This document shows, piece by piece, positions 36,819 through 45,667 of a stretch of 64,000 nt of DNA (its first letter is position 1; each line of letters opens with the position of its first letter). The stretch covers positions 372,001-436,000 of the forward strand of contig JANINQ010000021.1 in the NCBI GenBank assembly GCA_024508675.1. Direction: 5' to 3'. The notes under the pieces are model-generated. The model made no database searches. It was not told the origin of the DNA and saw nothing but the letters and a program-made list of their open reading frames with translations. This DNA is from Afipia sp. GTDB lineage: Bacteria; Pseudomonadota; Alphaproteobacteria; Rhizobiales; Xanthobacteraceae. The position numbers were made by a program, and so were the translations under genes.

Positions 36819-38651
36819 GTGAAAAAAAACGACGACCACGCCGCAACAAACGCAACGAAAAACGGCCAACGACGCAAACTGCGGTCGCAGCTCTGGTTCG
36901 ATAATCCGGACAACCCTGGTATGACTGCGCTCTATCTCGAGCGTTACCTGAACTACGGGCTCACCCGGCACGAGTTGCAATCCGGCAAGCCGATCATCGG
37001 TATCGCCCAGACAGGCAACGATCTTTCGCCCTGCAACCGGCATCATATCGAACTGGCGCAGCGGGTCCGCGAAGGCATCCGCGAAGCCGGCGGCATCGCG
37101 ATGGAATTCCCGACCCACCCGATTCAGGAAACCGGCAAGCGGCCGACTGCGGCCCTTGACCGCAACCTCGCCTATCTCAGCCTGGTGGAAGTGCTGTTCG
37201 GCTATCCGCTGGACGGCGTCGTCCTGACCACCGGCTGCGACAAGACCACCCCGGCGTGCATGATGGCCGCGGCAACCGTCAACATTCCTGCCATTGTTCT
37301 GTCAGGCGGGCCGATGCTCAACGGCTGGTTCAACGGCGAGCGGACTGGCTCCGGCACCGTAGTATGGAAATCACGCGAGGAAATGGCTGCCGGCAAGATC
37401 GACTACGACGAGTTCATGGAAATCGTCGCCTCGTCGGCGCCGTCCGTTGGACATTGCAACACCATGGGTACCGCCTCGACCATGAACTCGCTGGCCGAAG
37501 CCCTCGGCTTCTCGCTCCCGGGCTGCGCGGCCATCCCGGCGCCTTACCGCGAGCGTGGCCAGATCGCCTATGAGACCGGCAAGCGCGCCGTGGAGATGGT
37601 GTGGGAAGATCTCAAGCCATCGGACTTCCTGACCCGCAAGGCGTTTGAGAACTGCATCGTGGTCAATTCGGCCATCGGCGGTTCGACCAATGCGCCGATC
37701 CACATCAACGCACTGGCTCGGCATATCGGCGTCGATCTCTCAATCGAGGACTGGCAGAAAGTCGGCCACGACGTCCCGCTGCTGGTGAACATGCAGCCGG
37801 CTGGCTTCTATCTTGGCGAGGAGTATCACCGCGCAGGCGGCGTTCCGGCCGTGGTGCGCGAACTCATGAAGCACAAGCGCATTCATGAGGACGCGCTCAC
37901 CGTCAACGGCAAGACCATGGGCGAGAACTGCAAAAGCGCTGCGGCGCCCGACAGCGACGTGATCCGCACTTATGACAAGCCCCTGGTCAAGGATGCCGGG
38001 TTCATCGTGCTGCGCGGAAACCTGTTCGATTCCGCCATCATGAAGACCAGCGTGATCTCGAAGGAATTCCGCGACCGTTACCTGTCCAATCCGAAGGACC
38101 CGGACGCCTTCGAGGGCCGCGCCATCGTGTTCGAGGGACCGGAGGATTATCATCATCGCATCGACGATGAATCCTTGAACATCGACGAGCACTGCATGCT
38201 GTTCGTTCGCGGCGTCGGACCTATTGGCTATCCCGGCGGCGCGGAGGTCGTGAACATGCAGCCGCCCGCCGCCCTCATCAAGAAGGGCATCACGTCCCTG
38301 CCCTGCATCGGTGACGGGCGGCAGTCCGGCACATCGGGTTCGCCATCGATCCTGAATGCCTCGCCGGAAGCGGCGGCCAATGGCGGACTTGCGATTCTGA
38401 GGACCGGCGACCGAGTCCGCATCGACCTGAGAAAGGGCGAAGCCAATATCCTGATCTCCGATGCCGAGGTGAAGCAGCGCCATGCCGACCTCATGTCAAA
38501 GGGCGGCTTCCCTTATCCAAAGAACCAGACGCCATGGCAGGAGCTTTATCGCGACACCGTGGGCCAGCAGGCCACCGGCGCGTGCCTTGAGCTTGCGACC
38601 CGCTATCGCAATATCGCAGGCACCATCGGCGTCGCGCGGGATAATCACTAG
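36819..38651 (+). CDS. IlvD/Edd-family dehydratase (aldonic-acid dehydratase-like)
   Basis: The 610-residue Fe-S dehydratase probably converts an aldonate to its 2-keto-3-deoxy derivative. The three cluster cysteines appear in [21 protein letters not shown] and [13 protein letters not shown]. The lysine/serine catalytic region lies toward the C-terminus ([22 protein letters not shown]). The [31 protein letters not shown]-terminus is typical of sugar-acid dehydratases rather than biosynthetic IlvD. The start is taken at GTG 36819 with a GGGAG ribosome site. The open frame reaches 36732 but is not conserved in character. It heads a plus-strand block with two SDR genes. Confidence 0.88.
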   Translation: MKKNDDHAATNATKNGQRRKLRSQLWFDNPDNPGMTALYLERYLNYGLTRHELQSGKPIIGIAQTGNDLSPCNRHHIELAQRVREGIREAGGIAMEFPTHPIQETGKRPTAALDRNLAYLSLVEVLFGYPLDGVVLTTGCDKTTPACMMAAATVNIPAIVLSGGPMLNGWFNGERTGSGTVVWKSREEMAAGKIDYDEFMEIVASSAPSVGHCNTMGTASTMNSLAEALGFSLPGCAAIPAPYRERGQIAYETGKRAVEMVWEDLKPSDFLTRKAFENCIVVNSAIGGSTNAPIHINALARHIGVDLSIEDWQKVGHDVPLLVNMQPAGFYLGEEYHRAGGVPAVVRELMKHKRIHEDALTVNGKTMGENCKSAAAPDSDVIRTYDKPLVKDAGFIVLRGNLFDSAIMKTSVISKEFRDRYLSNPKDPDAFEGRAIVFEGPEDYHHRIDDESLNIDEHCMLFVRGVGPIGYPGGAEVVNMQPPAALIKKGITSLPCIGDGRQSGTSGSPSILNASPEAAANGGLAILRTGDRVRIDLRKGEANILISDAEVKQRHADLMSKGGFPYPKNQTPWQELYRDTVGQQATGACLELATRYRNIAGTIGVARDNH

Positions 38652-38662
38652 GCACTCACAAC

Positions 38663-38738
38663 GTCATTGCGAGCGAAGCGAAGCAATCCACCTTAATGGA
38701 AGAATGGACTGCTTCGCCGCTCTGCTCCTCGCAATGAC
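38663..38738. repeat. Palindromic intergenic repeat, family 1 copy 1
   Basis: The element begins GTCATTGCGAGCGAAGCGAAG and ends CTCCTCGCAATGAC, with complementary ends and an AAGCAATCC / ACTGCTTCG inner pairing. It sits between the dehydratase and the first SDR gene on the same strand. Related copies are at 39529, 48140, 52908 and 63821. Confidence 0.85.
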
Positions 38739-38772
38739 AATCTGAAACGATGGTCACACAGGAAATTGTCAC

Positions 38773-39507
38773 ATGTCTGATCGGCTGAAAGGCAAGCGTG
38801 CCTTCATCACCGCAGGCGCAGCCGGCATAGGCCGGGCCTGCGCCCTCGCCTTCACACGCGAAGGTGCGACCGTGATCGCAACCGACGTCGATGAAATCGG
38901 TCTCGCTTCGCTCAAGAAAGAAGGCATCGCCGAGGTCCACAAGCTCGACGTCCGCGATACAGCCGCCGTCGAGGCCATGGCAAGGAAAACCGGGAAGATC
39001 GACATCCTGCTCAACGCCGCGGGCTTCGTTCACAACGGCACCGTGCTGGACTGCTCGGATAGCGACTGGGATTTCTCCTTCGATCTCAACGTAAAGTCGA
39101 TGCACCGGACCATCAGGGCGTTCCTGCCCGCGATGCTGGACGGCGGTGGCGGCTCGATCGTCAACATCTCCTCCGCCGCCGGCGTGTTCAAGGCCGCGCC
39201 GAACCGTTATGTCTACAGCGCCACAAAGGCGGCGGTCGCGGCGCTGACCCGTGCCGTCGCGGTCGATTTCATCACCAAGGGTATCCGCTGCAACGCGATT
39301 TGCCCCGGCACCATCGAAACGCCATCGATGCTGGGCCGTGCCGCGGCGCTCGGCGCAGGCGGTCGCGAGATGTTCGTCAGCCGCCAGCCGATGGGGCGGC
39401 TCGGCACTGCGGAGGAAATCGCGTCGCTCGCCACCTATCTCGCCAGCGATGAAAGCGCCTTCACCACCGGCGTCGCCCACATCATCGATGGCGGCTGGAC
39501 GCTTTAA
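38773..39507 (+). CDS. SDR-family dehydrogenase, DHRS6/2-keto-3-deoxy-L-fuconate dehydrogenase-like
   Basis: The 244-residue classical short-chain dehydrogenase has the cofactor motif TAGAAGIGRACALAF, Asp after strand 2 (IATDVDE, NAD-type), NAAG at strand 4, and the catalytic Ser-Tyr-Lys in ISSAAG and YVYSATKAAV. The stretch NAAGFVHNGTVLDCSDSDWDFSFDLNVKSM resembles DHRS6-type enzymes and bacterial 2-keto-3-deoxy-L-fuconate 4-dehydrogenases. It would oxidise the product of the upstream dehydratase, giving a non-phosphorylative branch. The substrate is inferred from neighbourhood and resemblance. Confidence 0.82.
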   Translation: MSDRLKGKRAFITAGAAGIGRACALAFTREGATVIATDVDEIGLASLKKEGIAEVHKLDVRDTAAVEAMARKTGKIDILLNAAGFVHNGTVLDCSDSDWDFSFDLNVKSMHRTIRAFLPAMLDGGGGSIVNISSAAGVFKAAPNRYVYSATKAAVAALTRAVAVDFITKGIRCNAICPGTIETPSMLGRAAALGAGGREMFVSRQPMGRLGTAEEIASLATYLASDESAFTTGVAHIIDGGWTL

Positions 39508-39528
39508 ACAGTCACTGAAACCCTTGTC

Positions 39529-39614
39529 GTCATTGCGAGCGAAGCGAAGCAATCCACACAAGGCAATCAACACATAAGGATGGATAGCTTTGTCGCTGCG
39601 CTCCTCGCAATGAC
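39529..39614. repeat. Palindromic intergenic repeat, family 1 copy 2
   Basis: Same ends as copy 1 (GTCATTGCGAGCGAAGCGAAG and CTCCTCGCAATGAC), with a different centre. It lies between the two SDR genes, 22 bases after the first stop codon. Confidence 0.85.
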
Positions 39615-39658
39615 GAGACTGTAATCCGGCAGATAACAATAACTCCAGGAGAAACGCC

Positions 39659-40405
39659 TTGAACAAGATTGATCTGAGCGGACGCTTTGCTGTCGTCACC
39701 GGCGGCGCACAGGGATTCGGCCGCGCCATCACCGAACGCTTCGTCGCCTCTGGCGCGAAAGTCGCAATCTGGGACTTCGACCAGACCCTCGCGGAAAAGA
39801 CCGCGAAGGAGATCGGCTCTGCGGTCACAGTCCTCAAGGTCGACGTCACCGATCCCGCCGCGGTCGATGCAGCGCGCGACGCGACGCTGAAGGCGTTCGG
39901 ACGCATCGACATTCTGGTCAACAATGCCGGCATCGCGGGCGTCAACAAGACCGTCGCGGATCTGTCCTATGACGAGTGGCGGCAGGTGATGAAGATCAAC
40001 CTCGACGGCCCGTTCATCTGCTGTCACGCCATAGTACCCGTGATGGTGAAGCAGAATTATGGACGCATCATCAACATCGCCTCCATCGCCGGCAAGGAAG
40101 GCAACCCGAACGCCTCGCACTACTCCGCCTCGAAAGCGGGCGTAATCGCGCTGACAAAGTCGCTCGGCAAGGAACTGGCGGGCACCGACATCGCGGTGAA
40201 TGCCGTGACGCCTGCTGCCGCCAAGACCGCCATCTTCGACCAGATGACCCAGCAGCATATCGATTTCATGCTGTCGAAGATTCCGCGCGGGCGCTTCCTC
40301 AAGGTGGAGGAACTGGCGTCTCTCGTGGCGTGGATGGCGTCGGAAGAATGCCTCTACACCACCGGCGCGGTGTTCGACATTTCCGGCGGCCGCGCGACGT
40401 ATTAA
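39659..40405 (+). CDS. SDR-family oxidoreductase
   Basis: The 248-residue classical short-chain dehydrogenase has TGGAQGFGRAITERF (cofactor), IWDFD after strand 2 (NAD preference), LVNNAGIAG, and the catalytic residues in NIASIAGKEGNPNASHYSASKAGV. Translation starts at TTG behind a strong AGGAG site. The C-terminal EECLYTTGAVFDISGGRATY is the usual SDR ending. It is the third gene of the plus-strand block and probably acts on a sugar-acid intermediate. FabG-like activity is an alternative the sequence does not exclude. Confidence 0.82.
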   Translation: MNKIDLSGRFAVVTGGAQGFGRAITERFVASGAKVAIWDFDQTLAEKTAKEIGSAVTVLKVDVTDPAAVDAARDATLKAFGRIDILVNNAGIAGVNKTVADLSYDEWRQVMKINLDGPFICCHAIVPVMVKQNYGRIINIASIAGKEGNPNASHYSASKAGVIALTKSLGKELAGTDIAVNAVTPAAAKTAIFDQMTQQHIDFMLSKIPRGRFLKVEELASLVAWMASEECLYTTGAVFDISGGRATY

Positions 40406-40410
40406 CCACC

Positions 40411-40496
40411 GTCATGGCCGGGCTCGTCCCGGCCATCCACGTCTTCACGATCCGAAAAAGAAAGACGTGAATGCCCGGCACAAGGCCGGGCATGAC
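40411..40496. repeat. Palindromic intergenic repeat, family 2 copy 1
   Basis: The element begins GTCATGGCCGGGCTCGTCCC and ends GCCGGGCATGAC, with an internal ACGTCTT/AAGACGT pairing. It lies between convergent genes (SDR and MHS transporter) and may also serve as their terminator. Translated, such elements give the spurious MAGLVPAIHV reading frame. Confidence 0.85.
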
Positions 40497-40517
40497 GAAA
40501 GGGAGCCACCGTAGCCC

Positions 40518-41834
40518 CTAATCTGGATCGGACTCATGCCCGTGCAGATAGCCTTTGACCTTGGGGTCGGGCATCAGAATAGCCGCGATCAGGGCAATCC
40601 CGCACAGCACGGTCACATACCAGAAGAAGTCCGACTCGATTCCGTGATCCTTGAACCATAGCGCGACATATTCCGCCGTGCCGCCGAATCCCGCATTGGC
40701 GATGGCATAGGCAAAACCGACGCTGAGCGCCCTCACCTCCGGCGGGAACATCTCGGCCTTCACCACGCCGCTGATCGATGTGTAGAGCGAGACGATGGCA
40801 AGTGCGATGACGATCAGCACATACGCCATGTAGGGGCTTTTCACGCTACCGATCGCATACATCAGCGGCACAACGGTCAGCACCGACAGCGCACCGAACA
40901 GCCGCATCTGTGTGCGTCGCCCGATCCGGTCCGACAGCGCGCCGAATGGCGGCTGCATGATCATGTAGGTGAACAGCACCGCGCTCATGACGACATTTAC
41001 GGTGCGATGATCCATATGCGCCGTGTTGACCAGATATTTCTGCATATAGGTCGTGAACGTGTAGAAGATCAGTGAGCCGCCCGCCGTATAACCGAGCACC
41101 AGCAGGAACGGCTTGAGGTGATGCGTGAAGACATTGCGCAGCGTGCCCGCGCCTTCCTGTGAACGACTCTTTTCCGATGACGTCTCATGCAGCGACATTC
41201 GCAGATACAGCGCGACAATGGCGCACAGCGCGCCGATCAGGAACGGAATGCGCCAACCCCAGGCACGCAGTTCCGCATCCGTGAGCGAAAGCTGGACGAC
41301 CAGCACCACCAGCGACGCCAGCAACTGGCCTCCGATCAGCGTGACATACTGGAATGACGCGTAGAAGCCGCGCTTTCCCGGCAGCGAAACCTCGCTCATG
41401 TAGGTCGCCGTCGTGCCATATTCGCCGCCGACCGAAAGCCCCTGCACCATGCGTGCCAGCAGCAACAGGATCGGCGCCGCGACCCCGATGGTGTCATGTG
41501 TCGGAAGAAGACCGATGGCGAGCGAACCGCCGCACATCATCAGGATGGACGTGACCATCGATGTCTTGCGGCCATATTTGTCGGCGATGGTTCCGAAGAT
41601 GTAACCGCCGATCGGCCGCATCAGAAAGCCGATGGCAAACACCGCTGCGGTCTGCAGCAATTGCGTGGTCTGGTTCCCGGCGGGAAAGAACGCGTGAGCG
41701 AAATACAGCGCCGTGAAGGCGTAGGCGTAAAAGTCGTACCATTCGACGAGATTGCCGGACGAACTGCCGACAATCGCCCAGATCCGGCGGCGGCGATCCG
41801 CATGTTCTTCCGCCGTCAACGCCACGGTGCTCAT
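40518..41834 (-). CDS. MFS transporter, metabolite:H+ symporter (MHS) family, KgtP-like
   Basis: The 438-residue protein has 12 TM segments with MHS-family marks: [14 protein letters not shown] in TM1, [18 protein letters not shown] between TM2 and TM3, [17 protein letters not shown] and [14 protein letters not shown]. Such proteins import dicarboxylates or other organic acids with protons (KgtP, ShiA, CitA types). It is the last gene of a minus-strand run of catabolic genes. Its probable role is uptake of an organic or sugar acid, with the substrate unassigned. Confidence 0.88.
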   Translation of the reverse strand: MSTVALTAEEHADRRRRIWAIVGSSSGNLVEWYDFYAYAFTALYFAHAFFPAGNQTTQLLQTAAVFAIGFLMRPIGGYIFGTIADKYGRKTSMVTSILMMCGGSLAIGLLPTHDTIGVAAPILLLLARMVQGLSVGGEYGTTATYMSEVSLPGKRGFYASFQYVTLIGGQLLASLVVLVVQLSLTDAELRAWGWRIPFLIGALCAIVALYLRMSLHETSSEKSRSQEGAGTLRNVFTHHLKPFLLVLGYTAGGSLIFYTFTTYMQKYLVNTAHMDHRTVNVVMSAVLFTYMIMQPPFGALSDRIGRRTQMRLFGALSVLTVVPLMYAIGSVKSPYMAYVLIVIALAIVSLYTSISGVVKAEMFPPEVRALSVGFAYAIANAGFGGTAEYVALWFKDHGIESDFFWYVTVLCGIALIAAILMPDPKVKGYLHGHESDPD

Positions 41835-41878
41835 TCACGCCTCCGTCAGAGAGATCGGACGCGTGATCTTCCCCAGAT

Positions 41879-43597
41879 TTATCCTTTGAGTCCAGCGGGA
41901 CCATTGCGGCCCATGAAATCGAAATCGCAGCCGTCGTCCGCCTGTGTGATCGTTTCATGAAACAGATGGGCGTAGCCCCGCGCGGCCCATTCCGGGGTCG
42001 ATGGTTTCGGCAGCGCACGCTGGCGCATGGTCAGTTCCACCTCATCCACCAGAAGGTCGATGCGCCGTTTTGAGACATCGAGCCGGATCATGTCGCCGGT
42101 CTTCACCAGCGCCAACGGACCGCCCACCGCGGATTCCGGCGTGATATGCAGCACGATGGTGCCGAATGCCGTGCCGCTCATGCGCGCATCGGAGATTCGC
42201 ACCATGTCCTTCACGCCAGCGCGCAGCAGCTTCTGGGGAATCGGCAGATAACCCGCCTCCGGCATGCCCGGCGCGCCTTTCGGCCCGGCATTGCGCAGCA
42301 CGAGCACATCATCTGCAGTCACATCCAGATTCGGATCGTCCACGCGCAGCGTCATGTCCTCCACGGACTCGAACACGATGGCGCGCCCTGTATGCTGCAA
42401 CAGCTTGGGCGATGCGGCCGACTGCTTGATGACCGCGCCGCGCGGCGCAAGATTGCCGTGCAGAACCGCCATCGCGCCTTCGCGGGTGATCGGATTGTCG
42501 CGTGGACGGATCGCGTCCTGCCCGGGCACTTCCTCGGCGTTGGCGACCACGTCGCGTAGCGTTCCGCCAGCGATGGTCTTCGCATCAAGGTCGATCAGGT
42601 CGCCGAGCTGCTTCATCAGCTTGGGCACACCGCCAGCATGATGGAAGTGCTCCATGTAATGCGCGCCGGAGGGTTTCAGATCGATCAGCACCGGCACCTC
42701 GCGTCCCAGCTTGTCGAAAGCTTCGAGATCGATGCGATGCGGCGTGCGGTTGGCGATCGCGGTGAGATGAATCAAACCATTGGTCGAGCCGCCGATCGCC
42801 TGCAGCACCACCTGCGCGTTGCGGAAGGCGGCAGGTGTCAGCAATTCGCTCGGACGCGGCCCGCCGCTGACGGCCATTTCCGCCGCGCGCTTGCCGCTGT
42901 GTTCGGCGGAACGTACACGCTCGGAATGCGGTGCAGGAATCGTCGCGCTCATTGGCAGCGACAGGCCAAGCGCCTCGGTCACGCAGGCCATGGTGCTTGC
43001 GGTGCCCATCACCATGCAGGTGCCAACGGACGGCGCGAGGCGGCCATTCACAGCCTCGATCTCCTGCGCATCGATTTCGCCCGCGCGATATTTCCCCCAC
43101 ATGCGGCGGCAATCGGTGCAGGCGCCCAGCACCTCACCCTTGTGATGACCGACCACCATCGGCCCCACCGGGATAACGACCGTCGGCAGGTCTGCGCTCA
43201 CCGCTGCCATGATCTGCGCCGGCAGCGTCTTGTCGCAGCCGCCGATCACGACAATCGCGTCCATCGGCTGGGCGCGGATCATCTCCTCGGTATCCATCGC
43301 CATCAGATTGCGCAGATACATCGAGGTTGGATAAGAAAAACTCTCGGCAATGGAGATGGTCGGAAACACCATCGGCATCGCGCCCGCCAGCATGACACCG
43401 CGCTTCACCGCCTCGATGAGCTGCGGGACGTTGCCGTGGCAGGGATTGTAGTCGCTGTAGGTATTGGTGATGCCGACGATAGGGCGCTCCAGCGCGTCGT
43501 CCGAATAGCCCATCGCCTTGATGAAGGCCTTGCGCAGGAACAGCGAAAATCCAGGATCGCCGTAACTGGTCAGCCCCTTCTTGAGACCCTTGGTCAT
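41879..43597 (-). CDS. IlvD/Edd-family dehydratase (second copy)
   Basis: The 572-residue Fe-S dehydratase is clearly different from the one at 36819. Cluster cysteines are in DYNPCHGNVPQL, IGGCDKTLPAQ and GTCMVMGTASTMA. The C-terminal ISDARMSGTAFGTIVLHITPESA is family-typical, and the C-terminal tail (GYAHLFHETITQADDGCDFDFMG) is usual in sugar-acid dehydratases. The ATG at 43597 (MTKGLKKGLTSYGDPGF) is preferred; the open frame 11 codons upstream is not conserved in character. It is followed by the MHS transporter. It may act on an aldonate such as arabonate, xylonate or galactonate, but this is not resolvable by eye. It is probably not the biosynthetic IlvD. Confidence 0.86.
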   Translation of the reverse strand: MTKGLKKGLTSYGDPGFSLFLRKAFIKAMGYSDDALERPIVGITNTYSDYNPCHGNVPQLIEAVKRGVMLAGAMPMVFPTISIAESFSYPTSMYLRNLMAMDTEEMIRAQPMDAIVVIGGCDKTLPAQIMAAVSADLPTVVIPVGPMVVGHHKGEVLGACTDCRRMWGKYRAGEIDAQEIEAVNGRLAPSVGTCMVMGTASTMACVTEALGLSLPMSATIPAPHSERVRSAEHSGKRAAEMAVSGGPRPSELLTPAAFRNAQVVLQAIGGSTNGLIHLTAIANRTPHRIDLEAFDKLGREVPVLIDLKPSGAHYMEHFHHAGGVPKLMKQLGDLIDLDAKTIAGGTLRDVVANAEEVPGQDAIRPRDNPITREGAMAVLHGNLAPRGAVIKQSAASPKLLQHTGRAIVFESVEDMTLRVDDPNLDVTADDVLVLRNAGPKGAPGMPEAGYLPIPQKLLRAGVKDMVRISDARMSGTAFGTIVLHITPESAVGGPLALVKTGDMIRLDVSKRRIDLLVDEVELTMRQRALPKPSTPEWAARGYAHLFHETITQADDGCDFDFMGRNGPAGLKG

Positions 43598-43680
43598 TTG
43601 TCTTTCCGTCGCATTGATGTGCGGCGGCACATTAGAAGCATTTCAGGAGCGTGGCAAAGCCGCGCTCAGCTTGACAGAGG

Positions 43681-44643
43681 CTAGTCGATCTTCGCGCCGG
43701 ACTCTTTCGCGACCTTCTTCCATTTCGCCGTCTCAGTGGTGATGAAGGCCGCGACCTCCGCCGGGGCCTGACCGCCCGGCTCCGCGCCCATTTCCTTGAA
43801 GCGCGCCCTGATCCCGGACTGCTTCAGGACATCGCCGATCTCGCGATAAAGGCGACCCCGGATGGCAGGCGGCGTACCCTTGGGCACCATGAAGCCGAAC
43901 CAGGTGGTGACATCGTAACCCGTCAGGCCGGCTTCGTTGAGCGTCGGCAAATCCGGGAAATACGGCGAGCGCTGCGGCGTGCTGACCGCCAGCGCGCGCA
44001 CCGTTCCGGCCTGGATATGCGGCGTCGCGGACCCGCTGGTCTCGATGGCCATCTGGATCTGGCCCGCGATCAGATCGGTCATCATCGGCGCGCCGCCCTT
44101 GTAAGGCACATGCACGATGTCGACGCCAAGCATCGCGCGGAACAACTCCCCTGACATATGCTCGGTGCTGCCCGGCCCAGCCGAGCCGAAATTGACCTTG
44201 CCGGGATTGGCCTTGATGTAGGCGATCAATTCCGCGACGGTCTTTGCGGGCACCGATGGATGGACGATCAGCACGTTCGGCACCTGTGCCGCCAGCGTCA
44301 CGGGATCGAAATCCTTCTCGAAGTCATAGGGCAGCGACTTGTAAAGGCCCGGCGCCATGGTGTGCGCCACGGTGGCAAGAAAGATCGTATATCCGTCCGG
44401 CGCGGCCTTCGCGGCGATGCCTGCCGCGAGCGTGCCGCCCGCTCCGGCCTTGTTCTCGACCACGACCGGCTGACCGAGCTTTTCCGTCAGCGCCTGTGCA
44501 ATCGGCCGGGCGACGAGATCGGTGGTGCCGCCCGCCGCGAACGGTACAACCAGCGTGATCGGCCGGGCCGGCCACTCCTGCGCCTGCGCAAACGTCGCGG
44601 TGAGCAGCATTGTAACGACAGCGATGACAGCTCTTGCGATCAT
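43681..44643 (-). CDS. Tripartite tricarboxylate transporter substrate-binding protein (TctC/Bug)
   Basis: The 320-residue periplasmic receptor has a signal peptide (MIARAVIAVVTMLLTATFAQA) and Bug-family motifs WPARPITLVVPFAAGGTTDLVAR, NKAGAGGTLAAGIAAKAAPDGYT and VNFGSAGPGSTEHMSGELF. No TctA or TctB membrane genes are near, as is common for orphan Bug receptors. ATG at 44643 starts the signal peptide and overlaps the stop of the desaturase gene by 4 bases (ATGA). The open frame continues about 100 codons upstream but lies inside the desaturase gene. It probably binds an organic acid. Confidence 0.88.
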   Translation of the reverse strand: MIARAVIAVVTMLLTATFAQAQEWPARPITLVVPFAAGGTTDLVARPIAQALTEKLGQPVVVENKAGAGGTLAAGIAAKAAPDGYTIFLATVAHTMAPGLYKSLPYDFEKDFDPVTLAAQVPNVLIVHPSVPAKTVAELIAYIKANPGKVNFGSAGPGSTEHMSGELFRAMLGVDIVHVPYKGGAPMMTDLIAGQIQMAIETSGSATPHIQAGTVRALAVSTPQRSPYFPDLPTLNEAGLTGYDVTTWFGFMVPKGTPPAIRGRLYREIGDVLKQSGIRARFKEMGAEPGGQAPAEVAAFITTETAKWKKVAKESGAKID

Positions 44644-45620
44644 GCGGCGGAGGCAGGTTGCGGGCGCGACGTCGCAAGCCGGATCACATCGAGATAGCTT
44701 GGGGCAACCTCCACGCGTGCGATCAGCCCCTTCTCGGTCAGAAGGCGATGCGCTTCCTCCAGCCGGTAGCACGGCAGGTACATGAATAGATGATGTTCGG
44801 CGTGATAGTTCACCCAGTATGGCGCGATCAGCATGCGCTCGATGAGATTGGCGTGGGTCGTGCGCGCATGGCTGAACGGATCGGCGCCTGTCGAGGTGCA
44901 GGCGTGTTCGGCGATGTTCCGCACCCGCGTCACAAAAGGAAACCATGTCGCCATAGCAACAATCCAGACGCCGAAGAACCAGATGCCCGCGCCTGCCAGC
45001 CAGAACAGGCCGAACAGCAGGGCGTTGACCGCGAGAAACCGCTGCATGGCGATCCGCCCGCTGGTCAGGAAGTTCTCGGTTTCCTCATCGCGCATTTCAT
45101 CGGTCAACACAGGCTCGCGCCGCGCGAACAGCGCCTTGAAGGACGGTGTGCGCTGCTTGACGAAGGTCTGTCCGGAGAGATCACGGAAAGCCTTGCGGTA
45201 GAAGCTGTCCTTGGAGATCGGGAACGGCGCGGACAGGCCAAGATCCGGATCTTCCGGCTGCTGGGTGAAGCGATGATGTTTCAAATGATAGGCGCGGTAT
45301 CCTGCCAGCGACGCGCCGACCGGCACGGCGCAAATCCAGTTGCCGACGAACTCGTTGATCTTCTGGTTCGCATGCAGGCCGCCATGCGCAGCCTCGTGCA
45401 TCAGGATGGCAAGGCCAAGCTGGCGGGTGCCGACAATCATCACCGCGATCAGCCAGGTGAACGGATTCGGCCAGATGGTTACAAGAGCGACGGCGGCGGC
45501 GATGGTGCCCCAGCAGTGCACGACCAGCCATATGCCCCGCCATGAGTCGCGCGAAGTCAGGCGAGACCATTCCTCGGCGGTAAAGATCGTCTTGGGATCA
45601 ACGCGTTCGACAGCCGGCAT
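44640..45620 (-). CDS. Membrane fatty-acid desaturase family protein
   Basis: The 326-residue integral-membrane di-iron protein has the three histidine boxes HEAAH (near residue 75), HLKHH (near 112) and HAEHH (near 270), spaced as in membrane desaturases and hydroxylases. Hydrophobic segments flank the boxes. The substrate could be a fatty acyl chain, a carotenoid-like compound or a lipid head group. Its place among sugar-acid genes is unexpected. The stop overlaps the start of the downstream TctC gene by 4 bases, so at least those two are coupled. Confidence 0.85.
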   Translation of the reverse strand: MPAVERVDPKTIFTAEEWSRLTSRDSWRGIWLVVHCWGTIAAAVALVTIWPNPFTWLIAVMIVGTRQLGLAILMHEAAHGGLHANQKINEFVGNWICAVPVGASLAGYRAYHLKHHRFTQQPEDPDLGLSAPFPISKDSFYRKAFRDLSGQTFVKQRTPSFKALFARREPVLTDEMRDEETENFLTSGRIAMQRFLAVNALLFGLFWLAGAGIWFFGVWIVAMATWFPFVTRVRNIAEHACTSTGADPFSHARTTHANLIERMLIAPYWVNYHAEHHLFMYLPCYRLEEAHRLLTEKGLIARVEVAPSYLDVIRLATSRPQPASAA

Positions 45621-45667
45621 CTCGGACTCCCGCTTTGCCTACATCGTAGTGCCTAATACCCGGCGCG

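Noticed and set aside
44644-44946. 101-residue N-terminal extension of the TctC receptor
   Set aside because: It is out of frame inside the desaturase gene. The signal peptide starts at 44643.
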